Origin: Trochalopteron elliotii
Lineage: Eukaryota > Chordata > Aves > Passeriformes > Leiothrichidae
DNA length: 64,000 nucleotides
Direction: 5' to 3'
Assembly: GCA_024734555.1 (NCBI GenBank)
Contig: JANPWX010000118.1
Span: forward strand, 478,117-542,116
Shown here in pieces: positions 35,101 to 47,700 of this stretch. The notes below the pieces were generated by a model. It was not told the DNA's origin and did not search any database. It worked only from the letters and a program-made list of their open reading frames with translations. A program made the translations under genes and the position numbers. The first letter of the stretch is position 1; each line of letters begins with the position of its first letter.

Positions 35101-37990
35101 CAATTTTCATCTCAAGCAGCAGCAGATTACCAGGACAAACATATTCACAGGGATTTCCTGTCAAAAATCACTCTAATACAAACATATTTTAGTGGCAGAA
35201 GGGAAAAAAGCTCACTAGTCACACCAGCAAAATACTATTTCCATTTAAAATGAAGAGCGTGGCAGCTCCAATTTAATGGAAATTAAAGTGTGTTGGCACT
35301 GTCAACTAACTGTAAACCACTTGAAAGCTTTGTTTAATTTTTAATTTAAAAAGTACTACAGGAACAGGACATACTGTCAATACTTTTACAGATCCAATCC
35401 CACTTTCCATGTGTACTAATGGAACCCTTAAAGTTCTCAATTCACATGACTTCAATTTGGGTTACCACAAGAAATGTGTTATGACTTCAAATCTTCAGCC
35501 TCATCTTTTTGGGAAAATTAAAAGAGCATTTTCCTGTAGCTTGTAACTAATTATACAAAGTTATTAGTACAAAATATCTGTTTTCCATTGTTCTGATTAA
35601 TCTTTAATACCAACAAAGGAATCCAGCTTTGGAGAAATTGTATCAGTTAAAGTTTATTTTCAGCATAACAGACCCCCATGATTTAAATTAGGATAAACAA
35701 AGGCTCAGAGGTATTTGAAACCTCAGATTCTTTGATGTTCAGATAGCATAATGTGAATTCTCATCTTGCAAACTCAAATTTTGGTGGAAGATGTAACCAA
35801 AGGAAACTCTGGGCTACTCTCAGTAAGTGGCAGGTTTCAGAGTTGCACCACTTTGGCCCTGCAGCACAATCAGACTCAATATTTGGTACTAATACATCCT
35901 TTTAAAAAGAACCTTTACAAGATTGGTTTTGCTTCAATATTTAACAGTCTGAGACTGTTCATAAGAGAGCACAGCCCAGACAAGCCTTCTCACATTGCCA
36001 AGCTGTGCCTCGTGGGGTTGCAGACACCTAACTAATAGTGGGATTTCTTTCACGACCTGATTAAGCCCCACAAAAACCCCCACACTTCTGGGTTTGCTCC
36101 CCACGGTTCCTTTGAGGAGCTGTGACAGAAGCTTGCCCTCCCTTGATGGTGTCAAACCTATCTTTTATTTACAGCCAGGTTATGCACATTTGCTCATGTG
36201 ACAATATTCTCTTACTTCGATGTTTCTTTTCCATTTCTTGTGTTCCAGGATATGCTTAAAGAGCAGCTTCAAGTTTCACAATGTGGGAATAAGAGATTTT
36301 TGAAATACTAAAGTGAATCAGTAAGTAGACTTGAAACAGTAACATAACCTTAAAATATGAAGTGTTGTGTGCCTAAATTGCCCTTTTAAAGAACCATGAG
36401 AAATTAAAATTCATCTACTTACCAACATTCAAAACAGCATTGACTTAATCCAATTTGTTATTTCCTTGCCAGCAGCATATTTTTACTTTAATCTTACTGC
36501 CTATTACATTTTGATTGCATATCCTTGACACTGAAGGAACAAATGCTGGGTTGATATTATCAGAGCATTCAATGTCATTATCTAACTAGAAGTGACAGGC
36601 AGAATAATGTATTAAGGAACTCTTGCTTAACTAAAGGACTGGATGAGCTCAAGGTGAACCAGTCTGATGCATCCCAAAAGCCTCTTTTGGGAGTTCTTGC
36701 TACATGCATGGCAGAAGGGGAAAAAAACCCCCTGTGTTTGCTCATTTACATTCAGTGCTGAAAAAGCAGCATTTCCAAGGATCAAATGGCAACACAAAGC
36801 ACTGAGTTAGAGAAAATAATAAATGTATAAGCTTTGCAGGATTTGTGACCTCCTTTTACTCTTGAAAAGGATCAGAGTATGGGGGTGAATTGAGAGTTTT
36901 GCATAGTTTCCCTTTTAACCTTGGACCTAATAAATAATTTTTCCTTACTGTTTTATTTGAATAAACTATTTTACTCATATTTTCCCTGGCCACTTTTATG
37001 CAGACAGAATGGCAAGAGGAACACAGGGCTACCCTGTCTGAGACTGGCAGGAGACTGAGCAGGAGCAGTGGGCTCAGTCATCCAAATGCATCACTAACCT
37101 TGGGAGCATTGCTGATGAGCTACTGGAAACCCTTCAGCACAGGGAGCTTTGTCTAGAGACTTGCTTTTCTTTTTGATATTTTAAGCTTCTTTGAGTGTAA
37201 GAGATGGTTCTGTCTGCACAGAGCCCCACAAAATCCCTGAGGTTCCACATCCACAGACACCCACCTACAGCCCTGGCACTACCAGGATTTAAATGATTTA
37301 CCTTGCCCTGAATTTTTCTTGGGCTCACTGTCTGAGGCACACAGCAAGGTCACTGATGGGCTCTACCTCCACACATCATCAGTGTCAAAAAGTGATTTAA
37401 ATCCGGGTAGCTGATGGATTTTGGCTACAAACACCAGAGCAGACGTGCTCTGACAAGTTCTTCCTGGATTATTTTATGTGTTTATGACCCATTGGAAAGT
37501 GCACTGGATATCATTCTCCAGCCTGGCACTATTAGTGCTGCACACTGAACACAACATTCACTACTTCTCTGCTGTGCCTCAGTTTCTCCATCTGTAGCAC
37601 AAGGACAGGATGATACCAGTTCCCTCTCTGAAGGCACCCAGACTGATGGATGAATCCCATGGGAAGGGCAAACATATGAACTGCTTGCTGATATTCTGAA
37701 CTGGGCAGGAAGGCATCACCACATTCTTGAGGAACAGCTTCCCCTGGAATCTTATAACCAACAAGGTACTGAATTTTTCAGCTCTCATTTGGACAAATGT
37801 GCCTGGAAGAAGAGCAGCCCAACAGAGAGGATTTAAGCAAGAAGTTGTTTAGTAAGTATCCATTAGATACCAGAGTAGCAAGCATTATATATCAATGCAT
37901 AATGGCTAGGAGAGAGATAACCAAAATCTATCCTGAGATAACTTCCTCATTCAAATTAAGGTCTCTGAAGGAACCTCACAAATGTCCTTC

Positions 37991-38320
37991 AGAACCTGAA
38001 GGGAGCCCACAAGACAGAGGGAGAGAGACTATTTACAGGGGTGTGGAGTGCCAGGACAAGGGAGAATGGCTTCAAAGTGGTAAGGGGGCAGGGTTAAAAG
38101 GGATATTGGGAGGAAATTCTTCCCTGGGAGGGTGGGGAGGCCCTGGCACGGTGTGCCAGAGAAGCTGGGGCTGCCCCTGGATCCCTGAAGAGTCCAAGGC
38201 CAGGCTGGACAGAGCTTGAAGCAGCCTGGGATAGTGGAAGGTGTCCTGCACGTGGCAGGGGGTGGAATGAGATGACCTTTAAGGCACCTTCCAATCCAAA
38301 CCATTCTGGGATTCTATGAA
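37991..38320 (+). mobile_element. CR1 LINE 3' fragment, second tail type
   Basis: AACCTGAAGGGAGCCCACAA, CAGGACAAGGGAGAATGGCT, ATTCTTCCCTGGGAGGGTGG and tail CCAAACCATTCTGGGATTCT. Pairs with 31855-32143 as the same subfamily. Confidence 0.93.
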
Positions 38321-40828
38321 ATTAAATGCAAAATCGTGTGCAAGATCCCTACGTGTCGACATTACGTGAACTATTTTAACTCCTAACAGTAATAATGTAC
38401 AGATGTCTCTGACAAGATGTGAGCCAAGACTGAACACAAAGTCTGGGGTATATTTCATATTGGCTCTGCCTTGGTGTGTTCATACCACATTCATTCTGCT
38501 CTTTATCATCTTACAGCTTCTCTTCAAAGAAACCAAAAGATTAGCAGAAACATTTTCACTACTAAGCCATTATCCTATTGAATGAAATGGAGAAAATGAA
38601 ACTGTAAAGCTTTCAACACACAGAAGTCGTTAAGAGTCAGAACTTCCTTACCTGGCTAAAAGTTCACTTGTGGTATGTTTATTCTTTCCTCTGAAGCCTC
38701 TGATACAGGTGTCACAGACAGGGAATTACAACAGAAGCAGTACTGGTGTAAGATCATAGAATTTAATACTGGTGGGGACCTGATTACTGAGGTGAGAGTG
38801 ACTCAGCTTTGGTAACTCCTATACACAGCATTCTGAGTATGTAATTCTAATCAGAACTTCATAAAATCCTTGCCAACACCAAATATCCTCAAAACAAGCA
38901 ATTATAATAGATCTTAATTACCCATTTTGACTGCCTTGCTCTGAGTAAGTCTTAGATTCATATTTATACTCATTAAAGAGAATCCTTCTGTTCCAGCACC
39001 AAGAACTCAGGGTTTGCATTTGCTGTTCCCAGTTCTATCATGACCTGTTACTGAGCTACTCACACCACCATCAGTTTGTCTCTGAGGCACTGCTCAGGCT
39101 GCTCCTGTCTGAGGGAATGGCTCCCTCTTCTCACCACCTGTTTTAGTATTCCAGTCACTCTGGAACATTCCAGCACATCTGCAGAGCCAGACAGTGAGAA
39201 ACACAGGCCACAGTTTACCCTTGGCTGTCTCGTGCCATCTCCAACAAGCAATGCTTTGGTTAAATGTTTAGCTGCTGTATTATTTGACCTTAGAACAATT
39301 CAGCTCCTTATCCCTTTTCTACAACGAAAGTGACCCATTTTCCTACCTGAAAAGAAAATCAAAGATAAATTAGCACTTTGCTGCTGGCTGTGTTCTTGTA
39401 TGAGGTTTCTCTTTAGCTTCATAAATGGCTTGGACTCACTTTGTGTTTTGATACACATAAACCCCACACTTTTTTAACCTGAAAAAAATATGCTTTTATT
39501 TTGCCCTTTGCAGATCTCCTTTGAGAAGGCCCTTTGCAATGTTTTAGAATTAAAACAACATCATACTATACACTGGAGTTATTCACCAGGTGCTTGACAT
39601 GCTCTATCACACTACAGACATCATAGAAAAACCACTTCTCTTACACAGCAAGATAAAGACATTCAATAAAGGCAAGTTTTGCACAGCAGCAACTAACAGT
39701 TTCTTGTACCAGCTCAGGGAGACAAGCAGAAGGTTTTATTTTGGATCTGCATCTTGTCCTTAAGTACCAAGTTGAACTAAAAATGGGAAACTGAATAAAG
39801 CAAAGATAAGTATTACCCATGTAAGTATGCATGTATTATCCAGTGTTAATGCTCAATTAAAGCAAAAAACGAATAAAACTCAGAAAAACATTACTCACAA
39901 GTTAGAAGCATGGATTCAATCTTCTGTATTCAATTTATTTGTTGATATAAAAACCATAACTCTGCTCTGTTCTGTCAAAGCACGTAGGTTATGCCAAAAC
40001 AGTATCATCTGTTTACATCTGGCTCACATTTTTGTTACCTAACATTCTCACTTACAAAAACTAATATTAAAAAAAGTGAAAGAGATCCTCTTCTTTCAGC
40101 TGGGTTATTTCATACATCTGTGGTCTGGTTTCTCTGTTTTTCCCACAGATGTGAATCCCTCCCCCTGCACTGTGGTTTCTTCCCATGCAAAAGGAAAAAA
40201 AAGTCAAACTAAAGATGAAGTTACAAACCCAAGGTATTTTCAATTCTTTCAAATCTTACAGTTTCAAAAAGAACATTCAGTTGATGGACTCAGCATAAAC
40301 ACCTGGAGAAAGAGAGCAGAAGTATTTTTGGAATGAAAATTATTCCAACTGGGAAGCAAGGAAGGGATCAGGTGCTTTTCCCTCACCTCTCTTCTCACAC
40401 TGTGGATTTGGAGACCATCTCCTGTAAACAGCAGCCAGAGAGACAAGAGCATAAGGAAAGGGGTAAAAGGAGTCCTTGACATGCTCCTTGACTTGGAAAA
40501 AAAAAAATAAAAAATACACCACAGAACTCTCACTCCAGCCACTTCTATCAGGCTCTGCAGAGATGCTACAGCCTTTAATATCTAAAGGCAAGAAAGAACC
40601 TGACTGACAGAAATCAAAGATGAACGATGGAGTTAACAGACCCAGACCTGGAATCTTTGCTGTGGACAGAGATGCAGTTCAAGTAGGGGAGAGAATGTTT
40701 TTTCCAAGAAGGATCCAAACCAAGAACCTCTTTGCTCTGTCTGTGCCTCCCACCTTGCAGTGTGGAGTCAGCTTTTGAGTTAATAAAGCAGCTTATCTGA
40801 AAATGTTTGTCATGAAAAGAGCTTCCAG

Positions 40829-40879
40829 AAGGAAAAAAAAAAAAAGAAAAAAAAAAGAAAAAATAAATTTAAAGAAAAG
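40829..40879. repeat. A-rich low-complexity tract
   Basis: Nearly uninterrupted A with single G breaks (A13, A10 and shorter runs). On the minus strand it is a long pyrimidine tract. Low-complexity sequence with no evident element attached. Confidence 0.85.
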
Positions 40880-43800
40880 ACACTAGCTCATTAATTTTGT
40901 GTTTCTTTTCACACTCTTGAGCACAAAACATTTCTCAAACTCAGTAATTTGGAAATAAGAAAAAGGAGGGGGTTACAAAAATCTACTTTATTCCTTCTCT
41001 TTTTGCAAATACATTTGAAATGAATGGTTCCATTAAGGAGAAAAGGTGAAGGAGCCCAAGGCTCACACCCAAAAAAGCATTTCACAGCCTGACCCCACAG
41101 CATTTCCCCCAGGGCTGTATGATCAGTAAGGCTTCACAGCACTACAAAGGCACAGAGAGCAGGGAAAGCAACACCAAACAAAGAGCTAAGGAAATACAAG
41201 GCTTTACATGCTATTCATTCATTCTTCATTTTCAGTTTATCTTCTATGTAGTTGCTCCTTAAGAGCCAATCTTCCTGATGACTGCTTTCAGTGAGTTTAA
41301 ATTTACCACAGCTTTAAGTATAGAGACAACAGAAAAAAAAAATCTGATAAACTACCAAGGAGAGAAAAACCACATCATTTAACAGAATGATCTCTGAGAC
41401 CAGACATCTCTATCTCCCTGCTAGGCTTGAGCTTTCTTTTGCACCAGCAGACAATGATATCTTTACATGCTTCATTTCAGAAGTTCATTGAAAAATGCCA
41501 CTAAAATTCCAGCATTCCAATAGACAATCAAATTCCATGTTGCAAAACCTAGCTGGAGTTCGGATGCAGTTTTTTAAATGAGAAATTAAAACTTCAGACA
41601 CAAGGCCATCTTTTAAATCATTTATTTCAGTAGGAAAGATTCTTGAAACCTGTTCTTAAATTAATTTAAACTAGCTTATGCAAACACACAATTTTCACAC
41701 GCACACACAGAATAAAGTATTAAAAAAGGTGAAGGAAGAGGCTCAAGGACAGGCAAACTGCACATCACTCAGCGAGATCATGGTGCAATCCCTCCATCCC
41801 TGGAACCCCTCACGCCAGCAGGGAACATTAAAAATGGCTTGTGTTTACTGCATGACACCTTGATCCCCCTTCAGTGATGGTTGGTCCTTACAGGATTATT
41901 ATAAAACACATCTATGTTTCCTGGTGCTTTTCCCACTGCAGTACAGTAGTTTTTGAATGGATACACTCCTGCACACAAGGAGCCAGAAGTGCCAGGTAAA
42001 CCAGGCACCCCAGAACTCTTTATTTCAACATTTAATCGATTTATACTACTTGTCTGCTTTGCAGTTTCAGCTGTGAACAGCTTTGGAATGGTAAGAAATT
42101 ACTTCAGCAAATACACATGAAGGCCAGAAGCCACCCAGAATAAAGAGAAATAATAAAAATCAAACACACAAAGGAAACGGAGTATTTACGGTGGTTTTAG
42201 TCACTCAAGAGCAAGACCAGGCTACCAGCCAGAACAGTGCCATGATCTGCAGGAACTTGCATTTCATTACATTTTATACACCTTCTTTTCCTTAGCAACT
42301 CAGGAACTTGGAGAAAACTTGTCAGCTCAGTTCTGCAACAGCCAGAGCTACACCGAGTAATTTGTATTTTCTCCTTTGGCCTTTCTGCTCTCTTTGAATA
42401 TTTTTAGAAAGTGTAAGATTAATTTTCAAATTATCCTTCCAACATCTGAATTTATAAAAAGACTATAGTAAAACTGCTGTGTTTTTATAAGGATGTATTC
42501 CAGGAAAATAAATATTTACTTGCTTAAGAACAACACATTCTTTCTTTCATTTCCCCTTCCAAAGCTTCTGAAGCCTTTGCTGCTAAAACAGTCTCTAGCA
42601 GTTGTTTCAGTGAAGGACAGTGCTCCCTACACAGTGTTGGCACTAGAAATACAATATCCAAAACTGAGCTTTTGAGATATTAAGACTAAGATTTATCCAA
42701 GCCTCCTCTTTCCCCAAACAGTTTTTTCCTGTGTGTTTATTTTACATTAACAAAAAGCTTGCAAGATAAATTGTCTCCTAAGAACTCTGCTCAGTGTTTA
42801 CATCAAAGTGGGACAGACAAAAGCAAGCTCCATTCTAATAATGTGAGCTCTTGAGCTCATGTGGTCTAGATCATGACTTGGACTATGCTCTTCATTCCCC
42901 CCCACAACTAAATCTACTCAAGAGACATACCAAAATAAAAATAAGTTAATTTTTAAGAGGTCTGAGCTACTTCTGATAAAAGCTGAACAAGCCCAAGCTA
43001 CCAAAAACCTCTGCATTTTTTCCTAAAAAGAGGCTATTCAAATACAGAAATAATACTACAGCAACTCAAGCCACAGCTATTTTACACTGACCAAAACAAG
43101 TGACTGGTGCAGAAATGCAATGGCTGTCAGGAATGTCACCCCTTGGAACACTGAGGACACAGCCTGCAAGTCTGCCCAGGTGGGACTCACCACTGAAATA
43201 AAGGAATTGGTCTTCAAGTTAATAATAAGGCACTGACAAAAGTCCTCCTCAAATCCAAGCACTCACCCTCTTCATGCACTACAAATCAGAATGATGGTTT
43301 TTAAAAGAAGGGACAACCCCTAGGAAAGAATTCCACGTCCACTCGTACAGATCCTTCTGATGCAACTTTCCCAAGACAAACCACCTTATGCACAAGCTGC
43401 TTTTAGAGAAAAATGAAAGAAAAAGCTAATATTAAAGAATAATAACAAAACTTTCCCAGCTGTCTCCTTGTAGGAAGAACAGACAATTCATTGATGTGAT
43501 TTAGTACCAGTCTTGGGGTCTTGGTGCTGCAACAGGCAGCACTAAGAGCTGGCCATCAATAAGGCTGGGGGTACTAGTGTTGGTGAGTTAGAATACCAAA
43601 AAGCTAAAAAGGACAAGTAAAGAAGAAAAAGGCCACTGACAGAGCCAGAAGAGAAAGCATCCCACGTTTTACCTTGATTTGGACAAGATTTGTTACAGTT
43701 AATCAAAACCATAAGACCAACTTCCCTTTTGTCAAAGGCACCTCTACTTCTCATGTGCCTCAGCAGCACAAAAACCTGCAACTGCTTCTGCTGGGAGAGA

Positions 43801-44034
43801 GGATTTGCTGTCATCACGTGTTATGGCTGATACTAACAGAGGAGGAACAGTGTTGAAAACACAGAAATGCAAATACAGGAGGCTGATGTTGCAAGAAACA
43901 TTAAATTAGATGAATTTACTTCTAGTGAGGAGTAGATAACTAATAAAACCCTGCTGTGTTTTTTTATGCTTCCTTTTGCTTCCAATATATTTTCCAATGT
44001 GCATTCTTCTCTAAACATGATTTTAAAGCTGGGT

Positions 44035-44130
44035 GCTAAAGCTATTCATTAAGTATTTATGTGACTTCATTTGTAGTTTTAATGCCTATAATGTGCACCT
44101 AAATACTTAATGAATCATAATAGCTTGAGC
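44035..44130. repeat. AT-rich inverted repeat (hairpin), 16-base perfect core
   Basis: The left core ATTCATTAAGTATTTA (44044-44059) is the exact reverse complement of 44100-44115. Outside the core, GCTAAAGCT (44035-44043) pairs with 8 of 9 bases of 44122-44130, across a 6-base bulge on the right arm. The loop is 40 bases. It lies 3.5 kb beyond the RALGPS2 stop. No flanking duplication supports a MITE, and no gene assignment is possible. See findings. Confidence 0.9.
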
Positions 44131-46084
44131 AGTACTCCCCTAGCATGAAATAGACATTTGAAAATGAAGAAGTGTCTGGGATTAGCTATGTTCATTCAAA
44201 CTATCAGAATTCTTTAAGAACAACAATTATAAAAATTATTTGCTTTCAAAGGACACTGGAATAGAAGTCAGGTTTGAAAATCCTAGCCAAAAGTAGCACA
44301 GATTAATTAGATAAAAGCTGGCACTAAGCAGTGCAGTGTTATATGCTTTTAATGCAATGCACCAGTTTCATAAACCAGACATTCCCTGTTGCTTAATCTT
44401 TCCCAAAACTTTCAGTTTAGCTAAAAGCTGGTTACCAGTCAGGAGATAATTAATATTCATATTTGAAGTCTTGCTAGAAGATCTACTCTAAATAATTTTT
44501 GCTCAAATGCAGCCAAAACAAGGAATTGCAAGGGGCATCTTTAGTTTTAAAAACAAAACATTAAGGGATAATGTGAAAAACATTAAAACATTAGCTGAAG
44601 TGGTTCAGCAGCTATTAACAAGATAAATAATTAGAGCAACACATTAAAAATGAATATCAAAGAGAAATTGCCAACTGTCTGAAGCAGTCTGGATGACAGC
44701 CTTACCTGAATACCATAAGCTTGCTGCTCTCCTTGTTTTCTCAGCAATACTTTCAGTAATTTAACTTTTTAAACTCCTTTTTTTTTTAAGAAAAAAAAAA
44801 AAGAGCATTAGTACATTCTTTACAGCATGTCATTTGACTTGTCTGAGACTTTCCATGAGGCAGCTTTCCCTGAGAGAACAAAGCCAGCACCTCTTTCTGA
44901 GCACCATTTATCTCCAGCTCTAGAAATGTCAGTGTTTGTGTGTTGCCCTGTAGGACTACGTGGCCATAAACAATGGGAAAGTGCTGAACTACTCACTGTA
45001 ACACGTGCCAAAAATACTTCCTGTGCTGTCATTACTCCCTCCAGTTATTCTGGCTACACATTTTGAGAAACTCCTCCCACAATATTCAATCTCTCCCACA
45101 AAAAGTGAGCAGATCTGAGGGCAGAAAACAAGGAAGAGTAGGAGGTCTAAGGAGAATGAAAGCCAGTAACAGCAACAATTCATTAATGAATGATTTGTGA
45201 ATTGTTTTCCCCACCATCCTCCTATAACAAAAAGCTAACTCAAAACAGCTGGAAAAATGCAAAAATCCAGTAATAAATGACATGTCCTGACCTGGCTCTG
45301 TCCTTAGCAAAGCTGTGGGCTGTCAGGCTGTGGCTCCCAGTTGCACGCTTCCTTTCACCAACAAAAGAACAGATACAGTTATGCTACAATGAACCTAGAA
45401 TAGCTTATTTCAAAATTCAAAATCCACAGGCTATTATTATACACAATGCTTAAAAAAAGAGCATAAATTGTTAAAAAACCCCAAACAAACACTTAGCCAT
45501 TGAGAAGAAACACACATCAACTAAGTTTTAAAATGGAAAAAACCCCAAACTCAAGTTGTGCAAATTCTACTAAATAACACTGTTGGCTGTGAGGATGTTG
45601 TTTTTACTATACACCCAAGGAGGGTAAACTTGGGAGATGTGTGAATTGCAGAGGGATTCAGCACAAGCAACCCCTTCCCAAAATTCATGACTTCAGAACA
45701 GGCTATTCATTCCCCATATATAAAAACAGCAACAAAAGAACTGCAAGGGGAGCCAAATTCTCATAGTCCTTGTGGTGTAATTCCAACAGAAGCATCCTTC
45801 TACTGTTTGTCTTTCCACCAAGAGCCAATTCAGAACAATTCTTGGAAACATAAACCACCCTATCACCCTTTACATCACCAAGTGGTTGGGGTTTTAGTGT
45901 TTTGTTTACTGTGAGATTGGATTATTCTCCCTTTTGCCTGCCAGAAATCAAAAATTAATCATTTCCCTTACGCGATTAATTTGACTCTGGAAGAAAAAAA
46001 CCCTCAAATGTGAATTTATAGGCTTCTACTCAGATGCAATAAACAAACTATACATTTTCAAAATAACAACTACTAGTAGAAACC
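44131..46084. other. Sequence downstream of RALGPS2
   Basis: AT-rich unique sequence with a T10/A12 inverted run at 44777-44803. It could be distal RALGPS2 3' UTR or intergenic. No coding exon recognised. Confidence 0.55.
44777..44803. repeat. Poly-T/poly-A inverted run
   Basis: C, T10, AAG, A12, G: a perfect small hairpin-forming homopolymer pair. Low complexity. Confidence 0.85.
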
Positions 46085-47670
46085 TTTATTAGATAGTCAG
46101 AGAACTCTGAAACAGACTGGTAGGTAGCTTGTTTCTGTTTAAAAAGGAGAATTCATGTTGGAATCTGCAAGCATATTTACGGTCACTAAACCACAATGTC
46201 AATGGAACAGTTACTACTTTTTCACAGACTTCAAAGTTCCAATATCAGAGTCATATTTTGGACAATGTTTCCTTGCTTTACAAAGATCATATTTTTGAAG
46301 ATTAAAGAAAGACCAATCATCCAGGAAACTAGGTGACGTCAAGGAAACCCCAATAAAGCAAGAATCAAAGTCTTAAGCATCAAACACACACATAAAGCAC
46401 AGCTCCCTTTTTACAACCATGATGTTTTTCTCTGTGAGTAATTTCAGTGACCAAGAATGATTCCTGTCAAGGATGGAATTTTGATGGCCCCACACCTTTT
46501 CTCTCCTTAGGTTATCTTACCTTCTAATGAATTAGTTAATTGCCTGAAGATCAAAACAGCTTCTGTATGTAAGGTCTGCTTTAGGCCATGTTATCAACAC
46601 CACACAATGTCAACTACTTTGACCAAGACAGATACTAAAATCAATTATTGCCAAATGAGAACATGAAAGCTTGAAATTGTGCCTCTATCTTCTTAAAATG
46701 TCCATCTGAAGTGATATTATGAAACACCACACACTAACAGTGGTCCCTAACTGATAATTAGCAGATACCCAAAGTCAAACATCTCAGTGAGCTGTACCCA
46801 GGTGTCGGTGTTTTGTCATTCAGCTTTCCTGTGTAGAAGAGTCACAGGCATAGAAATAAATGGGACAAAACCACTCAGTTCTGACCCAACAGTGCTTTCA
46901 GTTTTGCCTTGTACAAACCCCCCTGACTGCCCAAACCACGTGTTTTTAACCAGGAATTGGGTCAAAACGTACCAAACCCATTGTTGGCTCAGCCTCTGTG
47001 CCACTGTGGGAGTCTGCCTCCCATACAGGACCAAGGTTTGCAAGCTCAGTGCTGCTCTGAACCTGCAGTTGTGTTACATTTCTTACACTTGTAGGTGTGA
47101 GAGGAATGACACTGCTCCAGGCTACGTGTGCCTGGGACAAGCTCCCCTCCAGGACTCCTGGTATAGCCTAAACAACATCTCCAGAACATGTAGTACCTTT
47201 CACCTGGTTCACACACAGCTTTTGACACAACTCTTAAATACCAGTTTACCTGTTTCCTTAAGAATGCCTAAAAAGGTGAGTTATTTTCAAAATTAGTATA
47301 AAGTTAAAAGAAACCCAAAACTAGCTACAATCTATTGAACTCAAGCACAGCACCGCCAGAAGTTTCACACACACTATTTGGTGTTTCATGTTGTTTTTCC
47401 TTTCACTCTTTAAGGCAGTGGTTTCCACAGGTCAGTTCTGAGAACATAATGAAGCATGGTCCATAGCAATTCACGTTGCAACTCCATTTTTAATTCAGGG
47501 GACTCCACTCCCCAGCCATTAGTGGTTTTGTTCAGGGCTCCAGAGTTCAGAGATCGAGTTGACAGGTTCTGTTCTGGCACAGAATACAGCTGGCACGTTT
47601 TTCATCAGGACCTTGTTCTCAATTATGAGATGGTTCAAATTGTCCTTTTTTATTGTTTTGAATTTGCCTG
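46085..47670 (-). terminator. RALGPS2: Probable RALGPS2 3' UTR with candidate poly(A) signals
   Basis: Directly after the stop codon on the minus strand. Candidate signals are AATAAA at 47654-47649 (only 16 bases after the stop, probably too close), ATTAAA at 47494-47489, and AATAAA at 46090-46085, which is followed by a T/G-rich stretch. I take the last as a plausible limit, but a longer UTR is equally possible. A 169-codon plus-strand open frame inside (46787-47296) shows no recognisable domain and is ignored. Confidence 0.45.
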
Positions 47671-47700
47671 TTATTCAAAGGTCATCAAGTTGGCAGGAAC
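47671..47700 (-). CDS. RALGPS2: RALGPS2 last coding exon (9 residues and stop)
   Basis: After the acceptor TTGTTTTCAG the frame reads VPANLMTFE and then TAA. This is the expected C-terminus of RALGPS2 (I recall VPTNLMTFE in mammals), entered in phase 0 from the exon at 49509-49600. The coding part is exactly 30 bases; the exon continues into the 3' UTR. Confidence 0.95.
   Translation of the reverse strand, partial: VPANLMTFE

Larger units (their letters stand above)
32144..44034. other. Intergenic sequence, third block
   Basis: Contains the CR1 copy at 37991-38320, purine-rich tracts (33421-33444, 33561-33620, 40829-40879) and a 16-base near-perfect palindrome TGAGCTCTTGAGCTCA at 42844-42859. 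No coding exon recognised. The right part could belong to a long RALGPS2 3' UTR if a distal poly(A) site is used; AATAAA signals on the minus strand occur near 42020 and 41622. Confidence 0.6.

Noticed and set aside
44035..44130. Hairpin as a definite microRNA gene
   Set aside because: The 40-base loop, 6-base bulge and AT-only core are not typical; there is no evidence of processing, so it is left as a structural repeat.
46787..47296. 169-codon Cys-rich plus-strand open frame antisense to the RALGPS2 3' UTR
   Set aside because: Many cysteines and sequons suggested a secreted protein, but there is no signal peptide at its Met and no known spacing pattern.
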